Assembly (NCBI GenBank): GCA_002427815.1
Contig: DIZF01000049.1
Span: 34,500-60,377, forward strand
Reading direction: 5' to 3'
From: Ramlibacter tataouinensis
GTDB taxonomy: Bacteria > Pseudomonadota > Gammaproteobacteria > Burkholderiales > Burkholderiaceae_C
DNA: 25,878 nucleotides
In this document: positions 8,899 through 16,928 of the stretch, one piece after another
How positions within the stretch are numbered: the first letter of the stretch is position 1
How the letters are laid out: every line of letters begins with the position of its first letter
The notes under the pieces: model-generated
Databases searched by the model: none
The model's input: the letters and a program-made list of their open reading frames with translations, nothing else
What the model was told of the DNA's origin: nothing
Position numbers and translations under genes: made by a program

Positions 8899-9642
8899 TT
8901 ATTTCTTCTTGGCTGCCGGTGCCTTGGCCGGTGCGGCCTTCGCGTCGGCTGCCTTGGCGTCGCCGCCCTTGGCCGCAGGAGCCTTGGCCTCGCCACCCTT
9001 CGCTGCGGGTGCCTTGGCCTCGGCGACCACCGGAGCCGCCGCGCCAGCTGCCTCCGCTGCGCCCGGCTCGGCGACTTCTTCGCCGCCGATGATCACCATG
9101 GAGACCAGCACCGGGTTCGGCTTGCCGCGGGTCACCGCCGTCACGCCCTTGGGCAAGGTGATATCGTTCAGGTGCAGCGACATGCCCTTCTTCATTCCCG
9201 ACAGGTCCACCTCGATGGATTCGGGCAGGTCGGCCGGCAGGCAGGAAATGTCGATTTCGGACATCACGTGGTTGACCACGCAGTTCTCGTGCTTGACAGC
9301 CTGGGATTCCTCGGCCTTGACGTAGTGCAGCGGCACCTTCATGTGCAGCTTGGTGCGGGCGTCGACGCGCTGGAAGTCGATGTGCAGCACCAGCGGCTTG
9401 AACGGATGCACCTGCACGTCGCGCAGCAGCACCTTGGCGGTCTGGCCGGCCAGTTCCATGTCCAGGATGGTGGAGTGGAAGGCTTCCTTCTTCAGGGCGT
9501 GCCACAGCGCGTTGTGATCGAGCTCGATCAGTTGCGGCTGGCCCTCGCCCCCATAGATGATGCCGGGCGTCTTGCCGGTATTGCGGAGACGGCGGCTCGC
9601 ACCCGTACCCTGCTTGGCGCGCTCAAAAGCGACGAATTTCAT
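8899..9642 (-). CDS. rplY: 50S ribosomal protein L25/general stress protein Ctc
   Basis: A 247-residue bL25 of the long Ctc type, which binds 5S rRNA in the large ribosomal subunit. The N-terminal 5S-binding domain is seen in GTGASRRLRNTGKTPGIIYGG (residues 12-32), and the TL5/Ctc beta domain in KPLVLHIDFQRVD through SIEVDLSGMKKGMSLHLNDI to NPVLVSMV (~82-183). From residue 191 there is an Ala/Lys/Gly-rich, probably disordered tail with repeats of APAAKGG. ATG 9642 is chosen because GGAG lies six bases upstream; the longer reading to 9720 crosses the terminator of prs. It lies 99 bases after prs, the usual prs-rplY pairing, but with a terminator between the two. Confidence 0.96.
   Translation of the reverse strand: MKFVAFERAKQGTGASRRLRNTGKTPGIIYGGEGQPQLIELDHNALWHALKKEAFHSTILDMELAGQTAKVLLRDVQVHPFKPLVLHIDFQRVDARTKLHMKVPLHYVKAEESQAVKHENCVVNHVMSEIDISCLPADLPESIEVDLSGMKKGMSLHLNDITLPKGVTAVTRGKPNPVLVSMVIIGGEEVAEPGAAEAAGAAAPVVAEAKAPAAKGGEAKAPAAKGGDAKAADAKAAPAKAPAAKKK
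8902..9018 (-). repeat. low-complexity Ala/Lys repeat region in rplY
   Basis: The last ~39 codons of rplY hold imperfect units: AKAPAAKGGE (209-218), AKAPAAKGGD (219-228), and AKAPAAKKK at the end (239-247). The first two are 10-residue (30-base) tandem copies. The DNA is correspondingly repetitive (GCCTTGGC-type motifs). Confidence 0.75.
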
Positions 9643-9688
9643 GACTTGCTCCAAAAAAGAGTCCACCGCGACCAGTGCGACTCCGGTT

Positions 9689-9713
9689 AAAAAGGGTTCG
9701 CTTGCGCGAACCC
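9689..9713 (-). terminator. intrinsic terminator or attenuator between prs and rplY
   Basis: On the minus strand an 8-bp perfect stem (GGGTTCGC/GCGAACCC, 9694-9701 with 9706-9713) is capped by a GCAA tetraloop and followed by TTTTT. It starts 28 bases after the prs stop and 47 bases before the rplY start. It either ends prs transcription or acts as a partial terminator setting the prs:rplY ratio. Confidence 0.82.
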
Positions 9714-9735
9714 GGCTCAATGCCCCGGCCAGAAC

Positions 9736-9754
9736 GAACCTTTAAAAAAGGTTC
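9736..9754 (-). other. small hairpin at the prs stop codon
   Basis: A 7-bp stem (GAACCTT/AAGGTTC, 9736-9742 with 9748-9754) encloses the prs stop codon. It may protect the 3' end together with the terminator that follows; a stem this short could be chance. Confidence 0.3.
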
Positions 9755-10719
9755 TCCTGGTCGGAGAACAAACTCATCACCGACTCGCCCTTGGCGATGC
9801 GCTGGATCGTCTCGGCGATCAGCGGCGCCACCGACAGTTGGCGGACTTTCGTGCAGCTGCGGGCGGCGTCGGACAGCGGAATGGTGTTGGTCACCACCAC
9901 TTCGTCCAGCACCGTGCCCTTGGCGATCCGGTCCAGTGCCGGACCGGAAAAAATCGGGTGCGTGCAATATGCGTACACATTCTTGGCGCCGCGTTGCTTC
10001 AGGACCTCGGCCCCCTTCAACAGGGTTCCGGCCGTGTCGATCATGTCGTCCATGATCACGCAGTTGCGCCCTTCGATCTCGCCGATCACGTGCATCACTT
10101 CGCTCACGTTGGCCCTGGGCCGGCGCTTGTCGATGATGGCCAGATCGGTGTCGAGCTGCTTGGCCAAAGCCCGGGCCCGCACCACGCCGCCGACGTCCGG
10201 CGAGACCACGATCAGGTCTTCATAATTCTTTTGCCGCAGGTCGCGCAGGAGCACCGGCGACGCGTAGATGTTGTCCACCGGGATGTCGAAGAAGCCCTGG
10301 ATCTGGTCGGCGTGCAGATCCATGGTGAGCACGCGGGCCACGCCCACCTTCTGCAACAGGTTGGCCACCACCTTCGCCGAGATCGGCACCCGGGTCGACC
10401 GGGGGCGGCGGTCCTGGCGGGCATAGCCGAAATAGGGAATCACGGCGCTGATCCGCTCGGCCGATGCGCGCTTGAGCGCATCGACCATGATCAGCAACTC
10501 CATCAGGTTGTCATTGGTCGGAGCGCAGGTGGACTGCACCACGAACACGTCCCGGGCCCGCACGTTGGTGTTGATCTCCACGGTGACTTCACCGTCGGAG
10601 AACCGGCCCACGGTGGCGGCGCCCAGCGCGATGCCCAGGTGGTCGGCAATCTCCGCCGCCAGGGCGGGATTGGCGTTGCCTGTGAACACCATGAAATCGG
10701 GAGTGGGAGCGACCTGCAT
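9742..10719 (-). CDS. prs: ribose-phosphate pyrophosphokinase (PRPP synthetase)
   Basis: A 325-residue class I PRPP synthetase; it transfers pyrophosphate from ATP to ribose-5-phosphate to feed nucleotide, histidine, tryptophan and NAD synthesis. Typical sequence includes FMVFTGNANPALA near the start, GRFSDGEV, VVQSTCAPTNDNLMELL, the catalytic loop KRRPRANVSEV, and the PRPP-binding loop VIMDDMIDTAGTL. The length is close to the usual 315. ATG 10719 gives MQVAPTPDFMVF and has no clear ribosome site; the family normally starts only a few residues before FMVFTG, so this start fits. It is immediately downstream of tRNA-Gln on the same strand. Confidence 0.97.
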   Translation of the reverse strand: MQVAPTPDFMVFTGNANPALAAEIADHLGIALGAATVGRFSDGEVTVEINTNVRARDVFVVQSTCAPTNDNLMELLIMVDALKRASAERISAVIPYFGYARQDRRPRSTRVPISAKVVANLLQKVGVARVLTMDLHADQIQGFFDIPVDNIYASPVLLRDLRQKNYEDLIVVSPDVGGVVRARALAKQLDTDLAIIDKRRPRANVSEVMHVIGEIEGRNCVIMDDMIDTAGTLLKGAEVLKQRGAKNVYAYCTHPIFSGPALDRIAKGTVLDEVVVTNTIPLSDAARSCTKVRQLSVAPLIAETIQRIAKGESVMSLFSDQENLF

Positions 10720-10768
10720 TGAGTGACCCAGCGAGTTTGAACGTTAGTGCCTGTACGCCTGGCGTATT

Positions 10769-10845
10769 TGGCAGGGGAGGAAGGACTCGAACCCTCGCAT
10801 GCTGGAATCAAAATCCAGTGCCTTAACCAACTTGGCGACTCCCCT
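10769..10845 (-). tRNA. tRNA-Gln (TTG anticodon)
   Basis: The minus strand folds as a full 77-base tRNA with encoded CCA. The acceptor AGGGGAG pairs with CTCCCCT, the anticodon arm CTGGA-TTTTGAT-TCCAG carries TTG, the T arm contains GGTTCGAGTCC, and the discriminator is G. It lies between ispE and prs on the same strand, a common arrangement in proteobacteria, and is probably processed from a shared transcript. Confidence 0.97.
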
Positions 10846-10865
10846 ACACGGGTTGACGGCTGCAA

Positions 10866-11765
10866 TCAGCCGCCCACCGATGAATCGTCGCTGGGTGCCC
10901 ATCCCATAAGAGGATGAGCCTCCAAACTGCCACATTCCCTCGCTTGCCATCCCGCCGGAGCGGCCTGCAAGACCTTTCCCGGCGCCAGCCGCGCAAAAAC
11001 CGCGCTGCCCGATCCTGTCATCCGGCCTTCCAGACCCTGCGAGCCCAGCCATTCGAGTGCCTCGGTGACGGACGGACAAAGCCTTTGCGCAACGGGTTGC
11101 AGATCGTTTCGACCCGACCGGTACCAGAAATGTCCTTCGGGACTTGTTCCGGGTTCGCCAGAAGGGTTTGCAGCAAAGCCTGAAATTATAGCAGGCTCAC
11201 TGTCCCGTTTCAGCTGGGGGTCCGCGAAAATGCGCGCAGTCTCCAGCCCCTCGGGCGGTTTCACAACGGCAAAGCGGGCCGGCGGCAAAGCCAATGGCTC
11301 GATCCGCTCCCCTATGCCCTGGACGATGGCGTTGTGGCCCCCCAGGAAAAACGGCACGTCGGCTCCCAGCCCCAGTCCGATGCGCATGAGCTCGGAAAGT
11401 GGATAGCCGAGATTCCAGAGCCGGTTGAGGGCCAGCAGGCAACTGGCCGCGTCGGACGACCCACCGCCCATGCCGGCCTGCGCCGGCACCTGCTTGTCGA
11501 CCGCGATGTGGGCGCCGCTGGCCGTGCCCGACGCCTGCTGGAGCGCCCGCGCCGCGCGCAGGACCAGATCGTCGGGCGGCAAAGCCGCTCCCAGATCCTC
11601 GCGGCTGATCCGCCCGCCCGACCGCGACTCGAAGTGCAAAGTGTCAGCCCAGTCGATGAGCATGAAGACGGACTGCAGCAGGTGCATGCCGTCGGGCCGC
11701 CGTCCGACCACATGCAGGAAGAGGTTGAGCTTGGCCGGCGCCGGCACGTCGTAGAGCGCCTTCAT
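10866..11765 (-). CDS. ispE: 4-diphosphocytidyl-2-C-methyl-D-erythritol kinase
   Basis: A 299-residue GHMP-family kinase of the non-mevalonate isoprenoid pathway, phosphorylating CDP-methylerythritol. The start MKALYDVPAPAKLNLFLHVVG carries the conserved lysine (Lys12). The ATP-binding GHMP loop is PAQAGMGGGSSDAA (94-107), and Asp136 in LGADVPFF is the expected catalytic acid. The C-terminal RMTGSGSAVFA is the third GHMP motif. ATG 11765 lies six bases past the stop of lolB. The gene is in the usual lolB-ispE-tRNA-prs order. Confidence 0.96.
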   Translation of the reverse strand: MKALYDVPAPAKLNLFLHVVGRRPDGMHLLQSVFMLIDWADTLHFESRSGGRISREDLGAALPPDDLVLRAARALQQASGTASGAHIAVDKQVPAQAGMGGGSSDAASCLLALNRLWNLGYPLSELMRIGLGLGADVPFFLGGHNAIVQGIGERIEPLALPPARFAVVKPPEGLETARIFADPQLKRDSEPAIISGFAANPSGEPGTSPEGHFWYRSGRNDLQPVAQRLCPSVTEALEWLGSQGLEGRMTGSGSAVFARLAPGKVLQAAPAGWQARECGSLEAHPLMGWAPSDDSSVGG

Positions 11766-11771
11766 CGTCGG

Positions 11772-12269
11772 CTAGCGTTCGAACACGACGCGCAGGTCGG
11801 CTTCGGGAGGGGGCTCCAGCCGCAGCGCCGCCAGTCTTCCTTGCTCAAGCTGGGACAGGTCGGCGCGCCAGCCCGGCACGGGAGTGTCGATACCGCGCAG
11901 CCAGTCGAACAGTGCGGCCAGCGGGATTGCCGATCCGGTCGCGCGCGTCACCAGGGCGTCCATCGATTCGAATTGCTGGGTTTGTCCGTTGCTGTGCAAT
12001 GTCGCGGAACCCGGCGCCCATGCGAGCACCGCCAGCGTGTTGCCAAACGGGCTGGACAGGGCCAGCTCGCCGGCCTGGGCATTTCCCTTCAGTTCGAAAA
12101 CGGCCGAGAACGACTGGCTGGGGCTGTCCTTCACCTGCAGCGCCAGGCGCCCGCTCCATGGGCCGGCGGCGGCCTCGATGCCGGTGGTTCGCGGTGGGCT
12201 GGCACAGCCCGCCGCAACCGCAATGACCAGCGCCGGCAACCAGGCAGCCCAGCGGGGAGGGGGACTCAT
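11772..12269 (-). CDS. lolB: outer membrane lipoprotein insertion factor LolB
   Basis: A 165-residue lipoprotein. The signal peptide ends in the lipobox AVAAGC (Cys22), so the mature protein is lipid-anchored. The body (GPWSGRLALQVKD, FSAVFELKGNAQAGELALSSPFGNTLA, then PLAALFDWLRG) follows the LolB fold, which accepts lipoproteins from LolA and inserts them into the outer membrane. It is shorter than the E. coli protein (about 207 with signal), but this is common in betaproteobacteria. The ATG at 12269 overlaps the TPR gene stop by four bases (ATGA), giving translational coupling. Position before ispE supports the call. Confidence 0.9.
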   Translation of the reverse strand: MSPPPRWAAWLPALVIAVAAGCASPPRTTGIEAAAGPWSGRLALQVKDSPSQSFSAVFELKGNAQAGELALSSPFGNTLAVLAWAPGSATLHSNGQTQQFESMDALVTRATGSAIPLAALFDWLRGIDTPVPGWRADLSQLEQGRLAALRLEPPPEADLRVVFER

Positions 12270-14002
12270 GGCTTGACGCGTAAACGCTTGAGCGTTTCCA
12301 GCAAGGTCTCGTTTTCGCTGTTGAGCAGCAGCCCTTCCTTCCAGATCGCCTGAGCCCGGTCCCGCTGGCCCAGGCTCCAGAGCACCTCGCCCAGATGGGC
12401 GGCGATGTCGGCGTCGGGTTGCGCCTTGTACGCGGTTTCGAGAATGCGCGCTGCCTCCGCCTTGTTGCCCATACGGAATTCGACCCAGCCCAGGCTGTCG
12501 GTGATGAACGGGTCTTCGGGCGCATAGATGAGAGCCTTCTGGATGAGTTCCTTGGCCTCGGGCAACCGGATATTGCGCTCGGCCAGCGAATAGCCCAGCG
12601 CGTTGTATGCGTGCTGGTAGTCCGGCTTGAGGGCGATCACCTGCCGCAGCAGCCGTTCCATGTCGGGCAGGTTGCCGATCTTTTCGGCCAGCATGGCCTG
12701 CTCGTACACCAGATCGGGGTCCACCGGCGGCTTGGCGACGGCCGGGCCCAGCAGGTCGTAGGCGGCCTTGAACTGCTTTTGCTCGCGCAGCAACTGGACC
12801 TCGGCCATCAGCTTCATGCGCGCGTCCCCGGGACTGCGCTCGGGCAAAGCGCGCAGCAGCGTGCGGGCTTCGCCCAGCTTGCCCTGCCGAGCCAGTATCG
12901 ATGCGCGCCTCAGCTGGGCCGCTACCAGATCCTGTGAGTTTTCGATCTTGTCCAGCCACGCCCCGGCCAGCGCAAAGTCCTTGCGCTTTTCCGCAATCCT
13001 GGACAGCGACAGGTAGGCCTGGGCCAAGCCACGGCTGCGTTCCTCGCCGCTGCGCTGGGCCTGCGCCAATTCAACGTAGCGCTTGAGCGAGGCCTCGGCC
13101 GCCGCGTCCTGGTTATCCTGCAACTGCAGTGTCCCCTGCACCAGCCAGGCCTCCGGGTAGTCCGGCTTTTCCGCCGTGACAACCTGCAGCTGCCCAGCGG
13201 CTTCCTTGTAGCGCTGCGCATCCAGCAGAGCCCGGGCATATGCCATTCGCAACTCCGGCAGCGGCTTGCCTTCGAGGTAACGCCGCACCAGCGGCTCGGC
13301 CTGCGGAAACTTCGGGTCCATCAGTTCCAGCGCCAGCAGGGCCGGGCCTTCGGCAGTGGGGCTGACGGCCTGCGCGCGTCGCGCGGCATCCAGCGCCCCG
13401 ACCTTGTCGCCTGCCGCCAGCCGCATGCGTCCGACAGCGGTCCAGGCCGCGGCCCCGGTGTCCGGCTGGGCCAGATACTCGGCCAGTGCCTGCTCTACCA
13501 CGTTCGCGGCGAGCTTCTTGTCGCTGACTCGCGAATAGCTGCGTGGAATCACGGCCAGCACCGCGTTGCGGTCCTTGGGGTCGGCCAAGGCGATTTCGGC
13601 CTTCAGCGGTTCGGCGCTCTCGACGACCCGGTTGAGCGCCACCAGGATCTGCAATACATAGCGGTTGGCCTCGCGCGAAGCCGGATAAGCCTCTTTCCAG
13701 GCCCGTGCCGCCTGCAGCGCCGCGTCGCCCGATCGGGCCTGGAACGCGATGTCCACCGCGCGTTGGTAAAGCGCGGGATCGTTGGTCTTGCGGGCCGCGT
13801 CCAGGATCAGCGAGTAACCCGCCGCAGGCTCGCTGCCGGTGGCGTCGAGCTCGCCAAGGAGCAGCTGGTAGAACAGCTCGGCGTCCAACGCCGAGGGTTG
13901 CGGGGACTCGTCGGATGCCGTGGTGCCTGCCGCTTGCGAGGTGGCGGGCTGAGTCAAGGCCAGCAGGAGCAGCATGCTGGCGGCAAGGGGGAATCGTTTC
14001 AT
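12266..14002 (-). CDS. exported tetratricopeptide-repeat protein
   Basis: A 578-residue protein with a cleavable signal peptide (MKRFPLAASMLLLLALTQPATSQAA). The rest is an almost continuous helical solenoid of TPR-like units, clearest in the C-terminal third (ALKPDYQHAYNALGYSLAERN, YAPEDPFITDSLGWVEFRMG, AQPDADIAAHLGEVLWSLGQ). Such proteins act as periplasmic or outer-membrane protein-protein scaffolds. Coupling to lolB suggests a role linked to outer-membrane lipoprotein handling, which is inference. ATG 14002 is chosen because the signal peptide starts there; an upstream TTG (14020) gives a non-hydrophobic lead. No Shine-Dalgarno is obvious, and the AT-rich 14003-14020 stretch probably carries promoter elements shared with divergent mutM. 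Confidence 0.9.
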   Translation of the reverse strand: MKRFPLAASMLLLLALTQPATSQAAGTTASDESPQPSALDAELFYQLLLGELDATGSEPAAGYSLILDAARKTNDPALYQRAVDIAFQARSGDAALQAARAWKEAYPASREANRYVLQILVALNRVVESAEPLKAEIALADPKDRNAVLAVIPRSYSRVSDKKLAANVVEQALAEYLAQPDTGAAAWTAVGRMRLAAGDKVGALDAARRAQAVSPTAEGPALLALELMDPKFPQAEPLVRRYLEGKPLPELRMAYARALLDAQRYKEAAGQLQVVTAEKPDYPEAWLVQGTLQLQDNQDAAAEASLKRYVELAQAQRSGEERSRGLAQAYLSLSRIAEKRKDFALAGAWLDKIENSQDLVAAQLRRASILARQGKLGEARTLLRALPERSPGDARMKLMAEVQLLREQKQFKAAYDLLGPAVAKPPVDPDLVYEQAMLAEKIGNLPDMERLLRQVIALKPDYQHAYNALGYSLAERNIRLPEAKELIQKALIYAPEDPFITDSLGWVEFRMGNKAEAARILETAYKAQPDADIAAHLGEVLWSLGQRDRAQAIWKEGLLLNSENETLLETLKRLRVKP

Positions 14003-14043
14003 CGAATGATAATAATCCAAGCCCCCCGCCCGTGTGCCTACCC

Positions 14044-14859
14044 ATGCCAGAACTGCCCGAAGTCGAAGTGACCCGTCTGAGTTTTGCCGACCGCATCGCG
14101 GGCGGCCGGATCGAGTCGGTGCGACTGGGCAAGCCCTTGCGCTGGCCGCTCGGGCTGCGGGCGGACCAATTGGTGGGACGTACGGTCCTTGCGGTGCGCC
14201 GGCGCGGCAAGTACCTGCTGCTGGACCTGGACGAGGGCCTGCTGCTGCTGCACCTGGGGATGTCGGGCAGCCTGCGCTTTGCCGATCGCCAGCCGCCGGC
14301 CGGGGCCCACGACCATTTCGATCTGGTGACCAGCCGCGGCGTGCTGCGCCTGAACGATCCCCGCCGTTTCGGCGCCGTGGTCTATGCGCCCGGCGAGCGC
14401 TCCCAGGAAGCGCTCAAGCTGCTGGGCCGCCTGGGTGTCGAGCCACTGACGGAAGACTTCGACCTCGAGGCCTTCCATCGCGGGCTCAAGCGCCGCAATG
14501 CGCCGATCAAGCAGGTCCTGCTGGCCGGCGAGCTGGTGGTCGGGGTGGGAAACATCTACGCTTCGGAAGCCCTGTTCCTGGCGGGAATCCGGCCCACCTT
14601 GCGTGCTTCGCGCATCAGCCGGCGCCGGGCCGAACAGCTGCGCGCGGCAGTGCGCCAGGTGCTCGCTCGTGCGGTGGCGCAAGGAGGCAGCACCCTGCGC
14701 GATTTTTCCAACGCGCAAGGGGAGGCCGGCCACTTCCAGCTCGAAGCCATGGTGTACGACCGGGCGGGCCAGCCTTGCCGGGTGTGCGCGAGCGCCGTCA
14801 AAAGCATCCGCCAGGGCCAGCGGGCCACTTATTACTGTCCAAACTGCCAGAAATCCTGA
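14044..14859 (+). CDS. mutM: formamidopyrimidine-DNA glycosylase
   Basis: A 271-residue Fpg/MutM, which removes 8-oxoguanine and ring-opened purines and cleaves the strand by beta,delta-elimination. The N-terminal MPELPEVEV gives the catalytic Pro2 and Glu3; Lys56 in RRGKYLLL is the conserved lysine. The helix-two-turn-helix is seen in VGVGNIYASEALFLAGIRP, and the C-terminal zinc finger in CRVCASAVK and YYCPNCQKS. Length matches the family. It is divergent from the TPR gene (41 bases between) and followed by the dynamin-like gene and mutY, so the two enzymes of the GO repair system share a locus. Confidence 0.97.
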   Translation: MPELPEVEVTRLSFADRIAGGRIESVRLGKPLRWPLGLRADQLVGRTVLAVRRRGKYLLLDLDEGLLLLHLGMSGSLRFADRQPPAGAHDHFDLVTSRGVLRLNDPRRFGAVVYAPGERSQEALKLLGRLGVEPLTEDFDLEAFHRGLKRRNAPIKQVLLAGELVVGVGNIYASEALFLAGIRPTLRASRISRRRAEQLRAAVRQVLARAVAQGGSTLRDFSNAQGEAGHFQLEAMVYDRAGQPCRVCASAVKSIRQGQRATYYCPNCQKS

Positions 14860-14908
14860 AGCCGGCGCGCAGGCCGGATGCTATATTGACAGCCATTGCG
14901 GAGGCACA

Positions 14909-16870
14909 GTGGGCACTTCCTTCAACGAACAGTTCGACCAACACGGCACATGGCGACGTGAATTCGCGCTTCGCCTCAAGCTGTTGTCGGAATGGCTGAG
15001 GGACCACGAACTGCTCGACGCGGCCGTGGAGGAGCGCCTGCGGCGGCTGGAAACGCAGATTCGCTCGGACAAGGTCATGGTCGCCTTTGTCGCCGAGTTC
15101 TCGCGCGGCAAGTCCGAGCTGATCAACGCGATCTTCTTCGCCGGCTACAAGCGCCGCATCATGCCGGCCAGTGCCGGCCGCACGACCATGTGCCCGACGG
15201 AGCTGGGCTACGACAGCGAGGTGCCGCCCTGTCTGCGCCTTTTGCCGATCGAAACGCGGCTGCAGCCCCAGCCGCTGATGGAATGGCGGGCAGTTCCTGA
15301 AAAATGGATGCGCGTCGACCTGGACGTCAACGACCCGGCCCAGCTGGCCAAGGCCTTCGAAAAGGTGGCCGAAGTCGTCCGCGTGACGCAGGACGAAGCC
15401 CGGGCCCTGGGCTTCTGGCACGACGAGGAGCCCGAAGACAACCCCCTGGTGGACGCCAGCGGACTGATTGAAGTGCCCCGGTGGCGCCACGCCCTGATCA
15501 ACATCGCCCATCCGCTGCTCAAACAGGGGCTGGTGATCCTCGACACGCCTGGCCTCAATGCGATCGGGGCCGAGCCCGAGCTGACCGTGAACCTGATCCC
15601 CCAGGCCCATGCGGTGGTGTTCATTCTGGCGGCGGACACCGGAGTGACCAAGTCCGACCTGTCGATCTGGCGCGAGCACCTGATCACCGAATCCGACAAC
15701 CTGGATTCCCGGCTGGTGGTGCTCAACAAGATCGACACGATGTGGGACTCGCTGAGTACGCCGGCCCAGGTGCAGGCGCAGATCGACCGCCAGCGGGCCA
15801 CGTCGGCCGAAATCCTCGGCCTGCGGCAGGAGCAGGTGATCCCCGTGTCGGCGCAAAAAGGACTGGTCGCCAAGGTCAACAATGACGCTGCGTTGCTGCA
15901 GGCCAGCCAGCTGCCGGTGCTGGAGCGGGCACTGGCGCACGGCGTCATGGGGCATCGCCAGAAGATTCTGCGGGCCGCCGTGGCCGGCGGCATTACGGCG
16001 CTGCGCAGCGAGGCCGAGCGTGTCATCAATATCCGGCGGCGCGATCTGTCCGAGCAGATGATAGAACTCAAGGGCCTGCGCGGAAAGAACACCTCGGTGA
16101 TCAAGCACATGCGCGCGCGCATCGAGCAGGAGCAGGGCGACTTCAACGTGAGCGGCGCCCGCATTCACGCGGTGCGTTCAGTGCACCTCAAGCTGCTGCG
16201 CGAAGTGTTCAACCTGCTGGGAACCGTTTCGCTCAAGACCGAAATGGCGGAATTGACGGCCACGCTGCGCCAGCCCGGCATCAAGCTGGGCGTGAGAAAA
16301 GCCTATGGGCAGACCTTCGACCGGCTGCGTGGCGCACTGCGCAAGGCTCAGTCGAGCAGTGCCGAAATCCAGTCGATGCTGACGGGCACCTTCCGCCAGC
16401 TCAATGCCGAATACGGCTTTTCGCTGCAAGCGCCGCGCGAGCCGGACCTGGCGCGCTACGAGCGCGACCTCGACCTGGTCGAGCGCAGCCACAACCAGTA
16501 CCTGGGCGTGAGCAATACCTTTCGCCTGGCGCAGCCCGAGTTTGCCGACCGGCTGGTGCGGGCCCTGGCCACGAGGCTGCGCGTGGTGTACGAGTCCGCG
16601 CTGGGCGAGGTGGAGCTGTGGAACAAGTCGGCGGCGGCCCAGCTCGATGCGCAGCTGCGCGAGCGGCGCCGCAACTTCGGCCGCCGGCTCGAGGCCATCG
16701 AGCGGATCCAGCAGGCCGCGTCGGGCCTGGACGAGCGTATCGGCGAGATCGCGTCGCAGGAAGCGGCGATCGACGAAATGGATGCCAAGCTGGCGGAACT
16801 GACGGGTCACCTGATCGACATTCCGGCAGACGACAACGCGCCGACCGAGCCCATGCTGCTGACGGCATGA
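14909..16870 (+). CDS. dynamin-like GTPase
   Basis: A 653-residue large GTPase of the bacterial dynamin family. G1 is AEFSRGKS (62-69), a switch-I-like SAGRTTMCPTEL follows (88-99), G3 is DTPG (212-215), G4 NKID (273-276) and G5 VSAQKG. After the G domain comes a long charged helical region rich in heptad-like patterns up to a Glu/Asp-rich end. No clear membrane segment is visible. GTG 14909 is chosen because GGAGG lies four bases upstream, whereas the next in-frame ATG would cut into the G1 strand. Members remodel membranes or assemble on them; the role of this one is unknown. It lies between mutM and mutY on the same strand. Confidence 0.88.
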   Translation: MGTSFNEQFDQHGTWRREFALRLKLLSEWLRDHELLDAAVEERLRRLETQIRSDKVMVAFVAEFSRGKSELINAIFFAGYKRRIMPASAGRTTMCPTELGYDSEVPPCLRLLPIETRLQPQPLMEWRAVPEKWMRVDLDVNDPAQLAKAFEKVAEVVRVTQDEARALGFWHDEEPEDNPLVDASGLIEVPRWRHALINIAHPLLKQGLVILDTPGLNAIGAEPELTVNLIPQAHAVVFILAADTGVTKSDLSIWREHLITESDNLDSRLVVLNKIDTMWDSLSTPAQVQAQIDRQRATSAEILGLRQEQVIPVSAQKGLVAKVNNDAALLQASQLPVLERALAHGVMGHRQKILRAAVAGGITALRSEAERVINIRRRDLSEQMIELKGLRGKNTSVIKHMRARIEQEQGDFNVSGARIHAVRSVHLKLLREVFNLLGTVSLKTEMAELTATLRQPGIKLGVRKAYGQTFDRLRGALRKAQSSSAEIQSMLTGTFRQLNAEYGFSLQAPREPDLARYERDLDLVERSHNQYLGVSNTFRLAQPEFADRLVRALATRLRVVYESALGEVELWNKSAAAQLDAQLRERRRNFGRRLEAIERIQQAASGLDERIGEIASQEAAIDEMDAKLAELTGHLIDIPADDNAPTEPMLLTA

Positions 16871-16928
16871 GCCGCTCGGCCGTTCCGGAGGCTCATAGCA
16901 CCGCAGCCCGCAGGGCGGAGGTTACCCA

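Noticed and set aside
11772..12959. Longer reading of lolB to 12959
   Set aside because: The extra part is a shadow of the TPR gene; the lipobox signal peptide fixes the start at 12269.
14798..16168. 456-residue minus-strand open frame
   Set aside because: It lies antisense to the dynamin-like GTPase and is rich in His/Gln/Arg as shadows are; the GTPase motifs settle the strand.
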